Positions 43,419 to 52,386 are shown, counted from the first letter of the stretch. The stretch: 64,000 bases of DNA from Gracilimonas mengyeensis (GCF_900182705.1 NZ_FXTP01000014.1:1-64000); one strand, 5' to 3'. The notes: generated by a model from the sequence alone, not told the origin. Translations and numbers: made by a program.

Positions 43419-44753
43419 ATGACTGATCAGAACAAGTCTTACCGCACCGCCTTCATCGTTGTAACTGTACTATTTTTCATGTGGGGATTTATCACCGTTT
43501 TGGTCGATGCCCTAATCCCTCGTCTCAGGGATGTATTTGAGTTGTCTTACTTTGAGGCAGGTTTAGTCCAATTTGCTTTCTTCACGGCTTATTTTGTGTT
43601 TTCTATTCCCGGAGGCTACCTCATATCACGCATTGGATACAAAAAGGGGGCAGTCACTGGTTTGGTCACTATGGGACTCGCCTGCCTGATGTTCTATCCT
43701 GCTGCGGAATTCCGCGTCTTCCCCATTTTCCTGATGGCTCTTTTTGTGTTGGCCGGAGGCATTACCATTCTGCAGGTAGCGGCCAATCCGTATGTAGCCG
43801 CTTTGGGCCCCGACCGGACCTCATCAAGCCGTCTAAACCTTGCTCAGGCTTTTAACTCTTTGGGAACCACTATTGCCCCTTTGGTGAGTGCGGCCTTTAT
43901 TCTCAGCAGCAGTGTGGCTTCCTCTCAAGAAGTTGCGGCTATGACTGAGGCTCAGCAACAAGCCTACTATCAAACGGAAGCAGCAGCCGTACAGGGACCC
44001 TTTATCGTACTGGCCGTAGTGCTGATTATACTTGCGGGCCTCTTTGCTGCCTTCAATCTGCCGAAGATACTGGAAGGTGATGAAAACAAAGGTGGTAGTT
44101 ACCGGCGTGCCCTAAAGTCCAAACATCTGATGTTTGGAGCCCTGGGGATTTTCGTATATGTTGGCGCCGAAGTGACTATTGGCAGCTACCTGGTAAACTA
44201 TTTCCTCTCTTTGGATATCGAAGCACTGGTAGCCTCAAGTGCTGCCATGACTTCCATAGCTTCTTTTCTTTCAACCATCTTTTCCGATGTCACCATTGCA
44301 AACATGACGCCCCCGCAACTTGCCGGCACCTTTGTATTCTTCTATTGGGGCGGAGCCATGATTGGACGATTTATTGGTGCCGGTTTGATGCAGAAGCTTA
44401 ACGCAGGGAACCTGTTGGCTATCTATGGCGGCATCAACATTGTTCTTATTTCTTTCAGTATGATGAGCGGAGGCTTAACCGCTATGTGGACTTTACTCTG
44501 TGTGGGTTTGTTTAATTCTATCATGTTTCCCACCATTTTTACTCTTGCCATCAAAAAGCTGGGACCAGACACTGCCCAAGGCTCCGGAATTCTATGTACG
44601 GCTATTGTCGGAGGCGCTATCATCCCTCCTCTCTACGGTGCCTTAGCGGATTCTTTTGGATTACAGATTGCACTGCTATTGCCAGTATGCTGCTACCTGT
44701 ACATTTCCTGGTATGGTAAGATAGGCTCTAAAATCGCTTTGAATACTGTCTAA
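43419..44753 (+). CDS. MFS sugar:proton symporter, FucP/GluP type
   Basis: The 444-residue product has about 12 membrane helices and segments typical of the FucP/GluP family: FFMWGFITVLVDALIPRLRD, FAFFTAYFVFSIPGGYLI, LQVAANPYVAALGP and SRLNLAQAFNSLGTTIAPL. It imports a monosaccharide, most likely glucose released by the GH3 enzyme. Fucose or galactose cannot be excluded from sequence alone. Confidence 0.92.
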   Translation: MTDQNKSYRTAFIVVTVLFFMWGFITVLVDALIPRLRDVFELSYFEAGLVQFAFFTAYFVFSIPGGYLISRIGYKKGAVTGLVTMGLACLMFYPAAEFRVFPIFLMALFVLAGGITILQVAANPYVAALGPDRTSSSRLNLAQAFNSLGTTIAPLVSAAFILSSSVASSQEVAAMTEAQQQAYYQTEAAAVQGPFIVLAVVLIILAGLFAAFNLPKILEGDENKGGSYRRALKSKHLMFGALGIFVYVGAEVTIGSYLVNYFLSLDIEALVASSAAMTSIASFLSTIFSDVTIANMTPPQLAGTFVFFYWGGAMIGRFIGAGLMQKLNAGNLLAIYGGINIVLISFSMMSGGLTAMWTLLCVGLFNSIMFPTIFTLAIKKLGPDTAQGSGILCTAIVGGAIIPPLYGALADSFGLQIALLLPVCCYLYISWYGKIGSKIALNTV

Positions 44754-45389
44754 GCTTAGTAATGTGAGTTCGATATAAACCCGTCATTGCTGTAGAGATT
44801 AGGTAATTAGGTAACAAAATTTTGTTAGTAAGACCCTGAAAGGGTTTAATACGAATAGCCCAGGGTAAAACCGCCTAAGCGGGAGCAACCCTGGGTAGCG
44901 TGTCAGCAATAAAGAACCCGAGGCTTGTAGGATGTTAAGTTATGAATGTTTGTCGAGGGTTTGGCAAATATGTGATCTTTGGGGGATTAGGTGCCCAAGC
45001 TTCGTTCATCGCCATCAACCTGTCTACCTTTGGGGCGAAGCTTGTTTTTTCTATCTCCGACACCCCGGGTTGCACCTGTTTGCTCCCCGCAAGCTGAGGC
45101 CCCTAAACAAGCTTACCCGGGGCTATTGATGTTTGACCCTTTCAGGGCCTTCATAGTAACTAAAAGTGTCTGCAAATTATCTAACATCTACAATTTGCGA
45201 AGGCTGCCGTGACCGGAGGGTGCACGACCTGTGGCAATCTCCAGTATAATGCCTTTGAGCGTTGTTTGGGAAATCGCTTCGATCCTAATTCCTCGGATGA
45301 TGATCAGGCCTTTTTTACATCATTCTTATCTCAAACTCACGTTAGTTTTCTCTCTTTCTTAATAGACTTCCTAAAGCATAAGGGAATAA
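44754..45389. repeat. Gene-free region with an inverted repeat pair
   Basis: A repeat at 44831-44898 (ACCCTGAAAGGGTTT, then GAATAGCCCAGGGT and AACCCTGGGTA) is present again in inverted orientation at 45062-45147 (ACCCCGGGTTG ... GGGGCTATTGATG ... GACCCTTTCAGGGCC). About 160 bp lie between them. Short frames here on the plus strand show no protein character. A separate 48-bp repeat lies at 45193-45240. Confidence 0.7.
45193..45240 (+). repeat. 48-bp dispersed repeat, left copy beside the usher operon
   Basis: The sequence starting TTTGCGAAGGCTGCCGTGAC and ending CCTGTGGCAATCT is found inverted at 51029-51076 with about 42 of 48 positions the same. The form resembles the widespread CATTGCGA...GGCAATCT intergenic elements. 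Confidence 0.75.
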
Positions 45390-48300
45390 CTAATCCTGTT
45401 GTATAAGATGAGGTATAGGATCTAAGAAATTCTGATGGGCGTTCATCTTTTCTTTTATGGACAACATTTCTTCTTTGTTTGAAAACTTTTCTTTAGTGAC
45501 AAGAAATGCGGACCTGGCTTCATCAATAAGAATTTTAGATTCAATGCCAAATGTATCTTTTATCTTCCTGGCATAAGAAGTGGCTTCGCTTTTATTTTCG
45601 AACACACCAAGTTGCAGTCGATACTCAAAACTGGAGTTTAAAGTAGGAATCTCCCGTTCTGACTTTGAAATAAACAGGCTTTCTAAATCGGTAGATTCAA
45701 GCTGTTCTCTTTTATAGTCCTCTGCGGCCTCCTCAGAGTCGAAGTTGCCGGCTCGAACCATATACAATTTATTCTCCGGATCTTGTTCAACGAAAACCTT
45801 CGAAACTCCATAAGCTTTTTCAAGCTCGCTGAGATATGCTCTTGCTCGGTTAGCATTAGAAAAAGCCCCAAACTGTACGCTATAGCTGTTCGGTACATTT
45901 ATCTTTCTTGCACTGCTATCATAGCCACAATTAGTGACCAAAGCCGCTTCTTTTTGGTCTTCAGAAACCGCATCAAATACTGAACTTACTTCCCCCAAAG
46001 ATTGATAACTTTTCGTTCGGACCATGTACAAACCTGTGGCTTCGTGCATGATCACATGGGCCTGTTCTTTATTGAGTTGGTTGGCTACTGAAGATGCTCT
46101 ACTTAATGTCTCAACAGAGCTCACCTGAACACAATACTCCTGCTTTCCGCTTTCAATTGATTCAGTGCCAATGTTGTATTCTTCCGATGCTCCTTCTCTT
46201 ATATTAACTGGATCGTCCCCTCTACCCATACCCGTTTGTTCACCTTGAAGAGCATCTGAAGAAGACTCTTCATTTTGTTCTTCAGGCACCAACAAGAAAT
46301 TTAATCCCTCTACAAAATCCCCTTCCGGGATAGCCTCAATTTCAAAACGCAAGGTATCAGGTACGGATTTGACCCCAAGTTTCGTGAGGTTTCCGCTATC
46401 AACCACCATGTAATACCGCCCCGGTGGTATCTCATAAGAATAAAAACTTCCGTCAGAGAAGGTTCGGATTTCTTCCTCGTAATCACCCTCTTCTTCACGC
46501 AGTAATAAGCGTAAACCAGCCACTCCTCTCGTGCTGCCATCAGCATATCTGCGTTCAACTACTCCTTCCATCACGCCCGACATATAAAAGGGAATCTCTA
46601 CCTTCTTAAATCGATTGGGATCGGTAATCAAGCCAAACTGTTCGAATTCAGGAACCAGCATCGGATTGGCTAACGCCCCTTTATTCATTTCAAGATTGTA
46701 GTAATAGTAAGGCTGCATTTGGGTAAGATATAAAACCCCGTTTTTCATCACTGTCTGAGCACCGGAGCGTTGTACCCGAACGGCATTGGCATTTATCTCT
46801 TCATCCTCTGAGTCGTAGCTATTGTTGCCATTATTATCCACATATAATTTTACCGCCGTACCTGAGCGGCCGACCTGGTCCCGGCTGGTGAAAATGAAAT
46901 TATCGTAGTTAGAGTCATACCCTATAGAGCCCCGGACATTTTGTGTAAAGTTGCCTGTATTTCGAATATTGCTGTAAGTGGAATTGGTACGAACTTTTCC
47001 AAAGTCAATCACCATGCTAAAGCGAATGGTGTTAAATCCGCCGGTAAAATTGCGTCCTGCTGCTACCTGGAAACGACCTTGTTGGAAAACATGCCTGGAT
47101 AGCAAAAACTCTGCATTATCGACTTGCTGCAAGTTGGGTTGATAACGCATGGAAGCTCTAAGGAAGACGCCTCGCATGTAGGCTGGCAAATTTCTGTTCC
47201 GGGAGATGTTGTAGGTGGCAGCGCCCTCCATGTAGGCCGTTTGGGTAGGGTTCAGCAAATCAATAGTACCGGTATACCGGTCGCTATATCCCAGCCTTAA
47301 ATTCAACTTACCCAGGCGCATATTGGCATCCAGGCGTACGGTTGCGGTATTCGCTGATTCCCGGATGCGTGAAAAAGTAGAAGCCCTCACACTTATGGGA
47401 ATACCCAGAAGTTCTACCGGGTAAAAAACACTGGCCGTTATTCTTTTTTGGTCATTGGAAGGATTATAAAAGCCCACATTACTGCCTTCCATAAAATCGG
47501 TATAATCAATATTGATACTGGCAGAGTTTGGGTAAATAGCACTGAATATCCCACGATAATATACCTCAGAAGCCACTTCTGCAGTTAAGATATATTTCTT
47601 TAAGATGCGGGAAGATAGAGAGCTTGTGAATGTGGGTAACTCTTCATGATAATCTTCATAGTATTCCACTCCTGCTTTGGCCGTCAACCAGTCCGTGAGT
47701 CCATAGGAACCCGTACCCTGTGCAGTATAACTCAATTCCGTACTACCCAAAATCGGATTGTCCAGACGACCCGCATTTAAGGTGTAGTTAAACACCCCTT
47801 CAGGTTGAAAGGTAAACGGCACCTGTATACGCTGAGCCCGTTCAATAATCTGTCCTGTAGGGCCATAAATTCTAAGGTTTAGTCTTGACGTCCCATAGGT
47901 TATGGGTGTCAAAAAGCGATAATCCCCCATCTCATCCGCCTGTTGAAAATCAATGAGGGCATTGTTCAGGTATAGCTCAACTTCAGAGTCCGGAATCGTA
48001 TTCCCCTCAATCTCAAACTCATCAAAAAGCCTACGGGGCTCAATAGGTTCGTTGGTCAGCCGTATGCCGGTATATTGGCTTCGGGTTACACCATCGGTGG
48101 TAGTTTGGCCTATAGTCAGCTTGCTAAGCCATGACTGATCACGATACATATATCGCCAACGGAGATTGTTGGTTCCGAAATTGCCAAACTCATCCGAATA
48201 ACTCCCAAAAATGGCACCTTGTAAATCCCCACCATACAACTGGAAACCCACATTCGTATTAAAATTATACACATTTTGGGAAGTGGAAACATTAGAAGAA

Positions 48301-48905
48301 AGATTGTAATCGATGAACCCGGCATCCAGAAATGGGCGTTCCCGATCATATCGGAGATCGTAGCGTTGTTCTCTGAATTGATTCTGATCGGCCAGTTGAC
48401 GGCGCTGTCTTCGCATGGCTTCTGCAATGGCAGGCAATTCGCGAAAGGTTTCCAGGTTCAGCGTCAAGTTGTTAAAATCGATGGTAAAATCCAGATCAAA
48501 TGCTTCTGCAAATATATCCGCCCGGAGATATGAGTCTAACTCTTTATGAATATAGTCAACGGAGGATATCTCTGTTCTCTGCTCCCCAAACCGAATGACA
48601 TTGGATTCAAAGTTGATTAGATAGGGAATTTGATCGACCCCAAATTGTCCTGCTATATTTAAGCCTTCGGAGCGGTGATCAATACTAAACAGGGAGAAAA
48701 GCTCACTGACTGGGAGAAAGAATTCGTTATCCCGATAATAGGTAATGACTACCGTATTAATTACCCCTCTGTGACGAAAGTCGAGGTAAACCTCAAACTC
48801 TTCCGGATCCTCGTTTTGTGCTTGTAACGGTTTCCAAAAAGCCTCGATGCTACAGAGACCAACTATTGCTGAACCTATGATTGCAAACCGCCAAAAATTT
48901 TGCAC
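45390..48905 (-). CDS. Usher-like outer membrane protein with three C-terminal SPOR domains
   Basis: The 1171-residue protein has a signal peptide (about 1-30), an N-terminal periplasmic domain (35-165), a long beta-rich barrel (about 190-740) with an embedded plug-like domain (295-365: VELYLNNALIDFQQADEMGD; LNLRIYGPTGQIIERAQRI), a transthyretin/carboxypeptidase-regulatory-like domain (about 815-890, GVVERRYADGSTRGVAGLRL) and three SPOR-like domains at 921-993, 1006-1081 and 1093-1158 (SYSVQFGAFSNANRARAYLS; YRLQLGVFENKSEATSYARK). Ushers translocate chaperone-bound pilins; SPOR domains bind glycan strands lacking stem peptides. The PapD-like chaperone gene ends four bases upstream. The usher call rests on layout and context, since similarity to PapC is low. 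The SPOR fusion is not something I know from described ushers. Confidence 0.75.
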   Translation of the reverse strand: MQNFWRFAIIGSAIVGLCSIEAFWKPLQAQNEDPEEFEVYLDFRHRGVINTVVITYYRDNEFFLPVSELFSLFSIDHRSEGLNIAGQFGVDQIPYLINFESNVIRFGEQRTEISSVDYIHKELDSYLRADIFAEAFDLDFTIDFNNLTLNLETFRELPAIAEAMRRQRRQLADQNQFREQRYDLRYDRERPFLDAGFIDYNLSSNVSTSQNVYNFNTNVGFQLYGGDLQGAIFGSYSDEFGNFGTNNLRWRYMYRDQSWLSKLTIGQTTTDGVTRSQYTGIRLTNEPIEPRRLFDEFEIEGNTIPDSEVELYLNNALIDFQQADEMGDYRFLTPITYGTSRLNLRIYGPTGQIIERAQRIQVPFTFQPEGVFNYTLNAGRLDNPILGSTELSYTAQGTGSYGLTDWLTAKAGVEYYEDYHEELPTFTSSLSSRILKKYILTAEVASEVYYRGIFSAIYPNSASINIDYTDFMEGSNVGFYNPSNDQKRITASVFYPVELLGIPISVRASTFSRIRESANTATVRLDANMRLGKLNLRLGYSDRYTGTIDLLNPTQTAYMEGAATYNISRNRNLPAYMRGVFLRASMRYQPNLQQVDNAEFLLSRHVFQQGRFQVAAGRNFTGGFNTIRFSMVIDFGKVRTNSTYSNIRNTGNFTQNVRGSIGYDSNYDNFIFTSRDQVGRSGTAVKLYVDNNGNNSYDSEDEEINANAVRVQRSGAQTVMKNGVLYLTQMQPYYYYNLEMNKGALANPMLVPEFEQFGLITDPNRFKKVEIPFYMSGVMEGVVERRYADGSTRGVAGLRLLLREEEGDYEEEIRTFSDGSFYSYEIPPGRYYMVVDSGNLTKLGVKSVPDTLRFEIEAIPEGDFVEGLNFLLVPEEQNEESSSDALQGEQTGMGRGDDPVNIREGASEEYNIGTESIESGKQEYCVQVSSVETLSRASSVANQLNKEQAHVIMHEATGLYMVRTKSYQSLGEVSSVFDAVSEDQKEAALVTNCGYDSSARKINVPNSYSVQFGAFSNANRARAYLSELEKAYGVSKVFVEQDPENKLYMVRAGNFDSEEAAEDYKREQLESTDLESLFISKSEREIPTLNSSFEYRLQLGVFENKSEATSYARKIKDTFGIESKILIDEARSAFLVTKEKFSNKEEMLSIKEKMNAHQNFLDPIPHLIQQD

Positions 48906-48909
48906 TTAG

Positions 48910-49746
48910 TCAGGGAATCGTTACCGTCGTGGTTGCAGTTACGGGTTGCATTTGGACGAGTTCGTCTGCGGGGATATCACTACGTCTCGTTTCATACTGT
49001 ATTTCAATGGTATAATTTCCTGATTCTATATCATCTATCGTCAATTCTTCCCTGTGGGTACCATCAAAGTATAAAGTAGTAGAAGTCACATTTTCTTTAA
49101 CTACATTGCCAGAATCATCTTTAAGCTGGGTTGTTATCGTTCCTAAAAAGGGTGAATTACCCAACCTTTGAAAGTCTGCTAAAACAATCAAGGAATCATT
49201 ATTTATGAGTGGCCTGATTTCTTCTACTTCAATACCCGTACTTACCTCACCTTTCTTTAAAAATATTCCTGAGATTTGCTGAATATTTATTCCCACTCTT
49301 GCCGTAACATTGTCGGAAGATTCTACTTCGACAGGAGGACTGACCGGGTTAGAAGAAGTCCTAATTCGTGCCCAATAGGTTTTTTCATCAAGATTAGCTG
49401 GAGGATTAACCCTTATTCTTACAACCTGTCTGCGCCCCGGATTTAATGTAAAATCCTGAGGAAAAGCACGCATATATTCCACAAGTGAATACTCTGATGC
49501 AGTCGTAGAATCGTCAAATACCAAACTTCTTATTCCAAGACTATCAGTAGAGGTATAACCAAAAAGAAAATCAACTGATATCTCTTGGTTCTCCTGCGAA
49601 TTATTAATTACCAGATACGTCGCAAAATTTGAATTAGCATCTATAAACAAATTTGTAGGTGCAATAGCAACTTGTGAATAAGCATTAGTTGCTATGAAAA
49701 CCCCCATTACCAAAAATATATATCGCTTCAAAACTTTTTCCATCAT
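48910..49746 (-). CDS. PapD-like periplasmic pilus chaperone
   Basis: A 278-residue protein with a signal peptide (to about Ser 24) and two Ig-like domains. The first has IAPTNLFIDANSNFATYLVI, MRAFPQDFTLNPGRRQVVRI and YWARIRTSS, which follow the PapD pattern of a strand ending in a Pro-rich loop and a basic residue; the F1-G1 region is NVTARVGINIQQISGIFLKK with alternating hydrophobics for donor-strand complementation. It is longer than the usual 230 residues. It sits between the pilin and usher-like genes. ATG at 49743 is an equally possible start. Confidence 0.82.
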   Translation of the reverse strand: MMEKVLKRYIFLVMGVFIATNAYSQVAIAPTNLFIDANSNFATYLVINNSQENQEISVDFLFGYTSTDSLGIRSLVFDDSTTASEYSLVEYMRAFPQDFTLNPGRRQVVRIRVNPPANLDEKTYWARIRTSSNPVSPPVEVESSDNVTARVGINIQQISGIFLKKGEVSTGIEVEEIRPLINNDSLIVLADFQRLGNSPFLGTITTQLKDDSGNVVKENVTSTTLYFDGTHREELTIDDIESGNYTIEIQYETRRSDIPADELVQMQPVTATTTVTIP

Positions 49747-49810
49747 AGTATATTTTAGTATTAATCAACTAGAAGCTAATAAAAAAAGACCAACATTAAT
49801 TATTTAACCA

Positions 49811-49842
49811 AAAAAAAGTCTCACTTGGTCAAGTGAGACTTT
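49811..49842 (-). terminator. Terminator-like hairpin between pilin and chaperone genes
   Basis: Perfect 12-base arms AAAGTCTCACTT (49815-49826) and AAGTGAGACTTT (49831-49842) with loop GGTC; on the minus strand a run of seven T follows. It lies 22 bp after the pilin stop and about 65 bp before the chaperone start, so it would end most pilin transcripts and let a fraction read through. Confidence 0.92.
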
Positions 49843-49863
49843 AAAATAAATCAACTGATACTT

Positions 49864-50391
49864 TTAATAACTGACTGTGACTGTCAATGCAGTACCACCT
49901 GCATTTGAGGTAGAATAACTTCCTGCAATTGCACCTGCTGAAGATAAGGAACCACCAATACTAATAGTCGCTTCACCGCTACCATCTAATGACAAAGATG
50001 CTGTTTTACTGGTTCCACCACCAGCTCCTGCTTTCTCTGTACTATTATGAGACAAAACTGGTTGAAAATTGATGGTATTTGTACCATCGCTGAGAACAAC
50101 ATCTGTATTCCAAACTATTTCAACTGTTGTGTTATTAGCACCCTGACTAATTGAAACAGCTCCAGGAGTATCTGAACCAGTATTGCTTGATGCAGTTTCT
50201 CCAGTGAAACCTGCCTGTATGTAAGCATTTGTGTTGTTGTCAACATCTCCAAAAACAATATCTGAGCCGCTTACTTGTAATACGTTTAATACATTAGCAC
50301 TCGCATTGACTATTGCTTGCTGTGCCAAAGCCCCTGTTGATAAAATAGCCGCCAGGGCAAAAGCGGATAAAATGGTTTTTAAAGTTTTCAT
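49864..50391 (-). CDS. DUF4402 pilin-like subunit
   Basis: The 175-residue product has a signal peptide (MKTLKTILSAFALAAILSTG, cleaved after LAQ) and a DUF4402-type beta-sandwich: ANVLNVLQVSGSDIVFGDVD, GAVSISQGANNTTVEIVWNT, SGEATISIGGSLSS. The C-terminus GGTALTVTVSY is a beta-strand of alternating hydrophobics with a terminal Tyr, as in chaperone-usher subunits, and the mature N-terminus alternates too (donor strand). DUF4402 proteins are often encoded with PapD-like chaperones. It should be the main fibre subunit. No cysteine pair and no tip adhesin gene are seen. Confidence 0.82.
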   Translation of the reverse strand: MKTLKTILSAFALAAILSTGALAQQAIVNASANVLNVLQVSGSDIVFGDVDNNTNAYIQAGFTGETASSNTGSDTPGAVSISQGANNTTVEIVWNTDVVLSDGTNTINFQPVLSHNSTEKAGAGGGTSKTASLSLDGSGEATISIGGSLSSAGAIAGSYSTSNAGGTALTVTVSY

Positions 50392-50597
50392 GAGTAGAGT
50401 AATTGTGGGGTTAAAAGTATGTTGTAAAATTCTTTAAAAATGTAATCAAGGTAATAACCGCCATCAAGTATACCTCTCTTTGTTAGAGGGTCTTAATACA
50501 TAAGCTTGAAACCTTTTTTAACACTTTAATCAGTATTTAGACAACGCAAATTATACGCATAGCAATCCTGACTTAAATTTAGAATTTCTTAATGCAG

Positions 50598-50630
50598 GAG
50601 GTGCGAGGTGCGAGGTGCGAGGTGCGAGGT
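50598..50630. repeat. Heptamer tandem repeat GAGGTGC, 4.7 copies
   Basis: Four exact GAGGTGC units from 50598 to 50625 followed by GAGGT. It lies about 207 bp upstream of the pilin start codon. Confidence 0.95.
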
Positions 50631-50900
50631 AAATTTTTATTTTCTGATGCAAGATTACAAATGATCACTACAAAAGGGATAAAACGCCGGCACTAACATA
50701 CTTGCTCCCATACGTTTATTTCTGTTAGTTTTTTTTAATTTTCTGAAAATCTGTGCGGGGGAGAGAGATTCAAAATTGAAGATTAAAGATTGGGGTGTTA
50801 GAGAGAACCCAAACCTGTGCTAATCTATCAATCCGAATAATCCGCGATTTTACATGATGAAGTAGTGACTAAAACTTTATCGGTTTTGTGGTGTGAAGAG

Positions 50901-50961
50901 AACCATCAGACGGCCCTGAGAAATCGTAATCACAGGGCTTCAAACCAGACGTCAGATGGTT
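50901..50961. repeat. CCATC-GACG palindromic element
   Basis: Outer arms AACCATCAGACG (50901-50912) and CGTCAGATGGTT (50950-50961) with an inner GCCCTG/CAGGGC stem. A relative is found at 54801-54872. Confidence 0.75.
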
Positions 50962-51028
50962 ACCGTTCTTTAATTTGGACATTAGTCGGAGAAAAAATGA
51001 GGCAAAAAAGGACTGGACATTATCCGAG

Positions 51029-51076
51029 AGATTGCCACAGGCTGTGTTCCCTCCGGTCACAGCAGCCTTCGCAATG
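51029..51076 (-). repeat. 48-bp dispersed repeat, right copy beside the usher operon
   Basis: Inverted relative to 45193-45240; minus strand begins CATTGCGAAGGCTGCTGTGA. Together the two copies bracket the pilin-chaperone-usher genes. Confidence 0.75.
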
Positions 51077-51100
51077 ACCGGTTTTATATCGACACACGTT

Positions 51101-51128
51101 AATCTTCAATCTTCAATCTTCAATCTTC
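51101..51128. repeat. Heptamer tandem repeat AATCTTC, 4 copies
   Basis: Four exact AATCTTC units end over the stop codon of the MFS gene (TGA at 51127-51129 on the minus strand). Confidence 0.95.
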
Positions 51129-52386
51129 AATTTTGAATTTCCTGTCCCTGCCAATCCCTTTCATTCCGCGTTATGGTAAAGCTCCAGATTATCCCGGCCA
51201 GCACCATAATGCCTCCGTAAATCATAATCAGCGGTTTAACGGTTAGCCAGCCACTTTCCAGTACCAGCGAGGCAATGACCACAGAGATGGAATTCCCAAT
51301 CGTAAACAAAAGCCATTCAGTGCTGAAGATCCGCCCCCTGAAGGTATCCTGGGTTCGCTTTTGCAATAACACCGTGCTACTTACCCAGTTGGCGCCGGAT
51401 GCGGAATGGGCTAACAACACAAATATCAACATCAGGGTGATGCTATTTACAAAGCCTACCACCATGTACATCACCCCACAAAACAGGATGCTCAGCCCCA
51501 TCATCTTCACCCAGTCCTTTTCATCCCTAAAAATTCGCCGGCCTATAATTGGGCCAATACCGGTCCCAAAACCCCGCGCCGCATACAGCAGTCCCAACCC
51601 AATGCTACCCATCATCAGTACTTCTTCACTTACGATTATCAGTAAATACACCAGTCCGCCCAAAAACATGGTGGAGGTTCCTTTGGCCAAGCTAGGTCTT
51701 AGAATGTGCCGGTTGCTTAGCAGGTAGCGCAGGCCCTCACTGATCCCTTTAAATGGATTACGGGTTCGTTTCAGTTCGGCGTCTGAAAGACTTTTTTGGG
51801 GAATGGCAGCCCGGTAGACAAACCAGGCAGATAGCAAGTACGTGAGGGTATCTAATATCAGCACGCGATCGGTGCCCAGCCATTCGGTGGCAAAACCTCC
51901 AATCGCCATTCCGGTGGTAAAAATAATGCTCCAGGTTGCTGTAGAGATGATATTGGCATTGGTGAGGTCTTCCTCGGAAGTGACGTTAGGGATGGAGGAA
52001 GTTTTGGCAGGCTCAAATACGGCAGATAGCATCATCTGTACCGCGGTCAATACATAGGCCAGCCACAGCATTTCGGGCGACTGCACCAGGATAATCCCCA
52101 GTACAGCCAGTCCGCGTAAAATATCACACCAAATCATCAGGCGCCGGCGATTGAAGCGGTCTGCGAAATAGCCCGCAATGGGAGAAAAGGCAGCCAGGCT
52201 GAGCATCTTAACCACGATAATCAGTCCCAGTAAAAACTCAGAGTCGGAATACCTGCCGATGATGGCATAGAGTGCCAATAGCCCAAACCAATCCCCGAAA
52301 TTGGATATAGATTGTGCCAGCCAAAGCCGGCGAAAGTCGTGGTTTTCTTTTATGAGTTGAAGATAGGGACGGAGGTTTTCGATCAT
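51127..52386 (-). CDS. MFS transporter, EntS-like exporter type
   Basis: A 419-residue protein with about 12 membrane helices. FRRLWLAQSISNFGDWFGLL at the N-terminus, the loop GYFADRFNRRRLMIWCDILR and VFEPAKTSSIPNVTSEEDLT are typical of the MFS_3/EntS-like group that exports siderophores or drugs. Nothing nearby fixes the substrate. Its 3' end runs into a heptamer repeat, so the final residues EIQN may come from the repeat. Confidence 0.88.
   Translation of the reverse strand: MIENLRPYLQLIKENHDFRRLWLAQSISNFGDWFGLLALYAIIGRYSDSEFLLGLIIVVKMLSLAAFSPIAGYFADRFNRRRLMIWCDILRGLAVLGIILVQSPEMLWLAYVLTAVQMMLSAVFEPAKTSSIPNVTSEEDLTNANIISTATWSIIFTTGMAIGGFATEWLGTDRVLILDTLTYLLSAWFVYRAAIPQKSLSDAELKRTRNPFKGISEGLRYLLSNRHILRPSLAKGTSTMFLGGLVYLLIIVSEEVLMMGSIGLGLLYAARGFGTGIGPIIGRRIFRDEKDWVKMMGLSILFCGVMYMVVGFVNSITLMLIFVLLAHSASGANWVSSTVLLQKRTQDTFRGRIFSTEWLLFTIGNSISVVIASLVLESGWLTVKPLIMIYGGIMVLAGIIWSFTITRNERDWQGQEIQN

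Larger units (their letters stand above)
50392..51126. other. Gene-poor region upstream of the pilin operon
   Basis: About 735 bp without a supported gene. It must hold the pilin promoter. It also contains a heptamer tandem repeat (50598-50630), a hairpin element (50901-50961), a 48-bp dispersed repeat (51029-51076) and a second heptamer repeat (51101-51128). A minor stem CCTCT/AGAGG lies near 50472-50487. Confidence 0.6.

Noticed and set aside
44813-44826. AACAAAATTTTGTT palindrome as terminator of the transporter gene
   Set aside because: No loop and no T-run beyond the palindrome; cannot act as an intrinsic terminator. It may be an operator half-site but lies after the gene.
44932-45406. 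Three short plus-strand frames after the sugar transporter
   Set aside because: They fall within the inverted repeats and the 48-bp repeat; no protein character.
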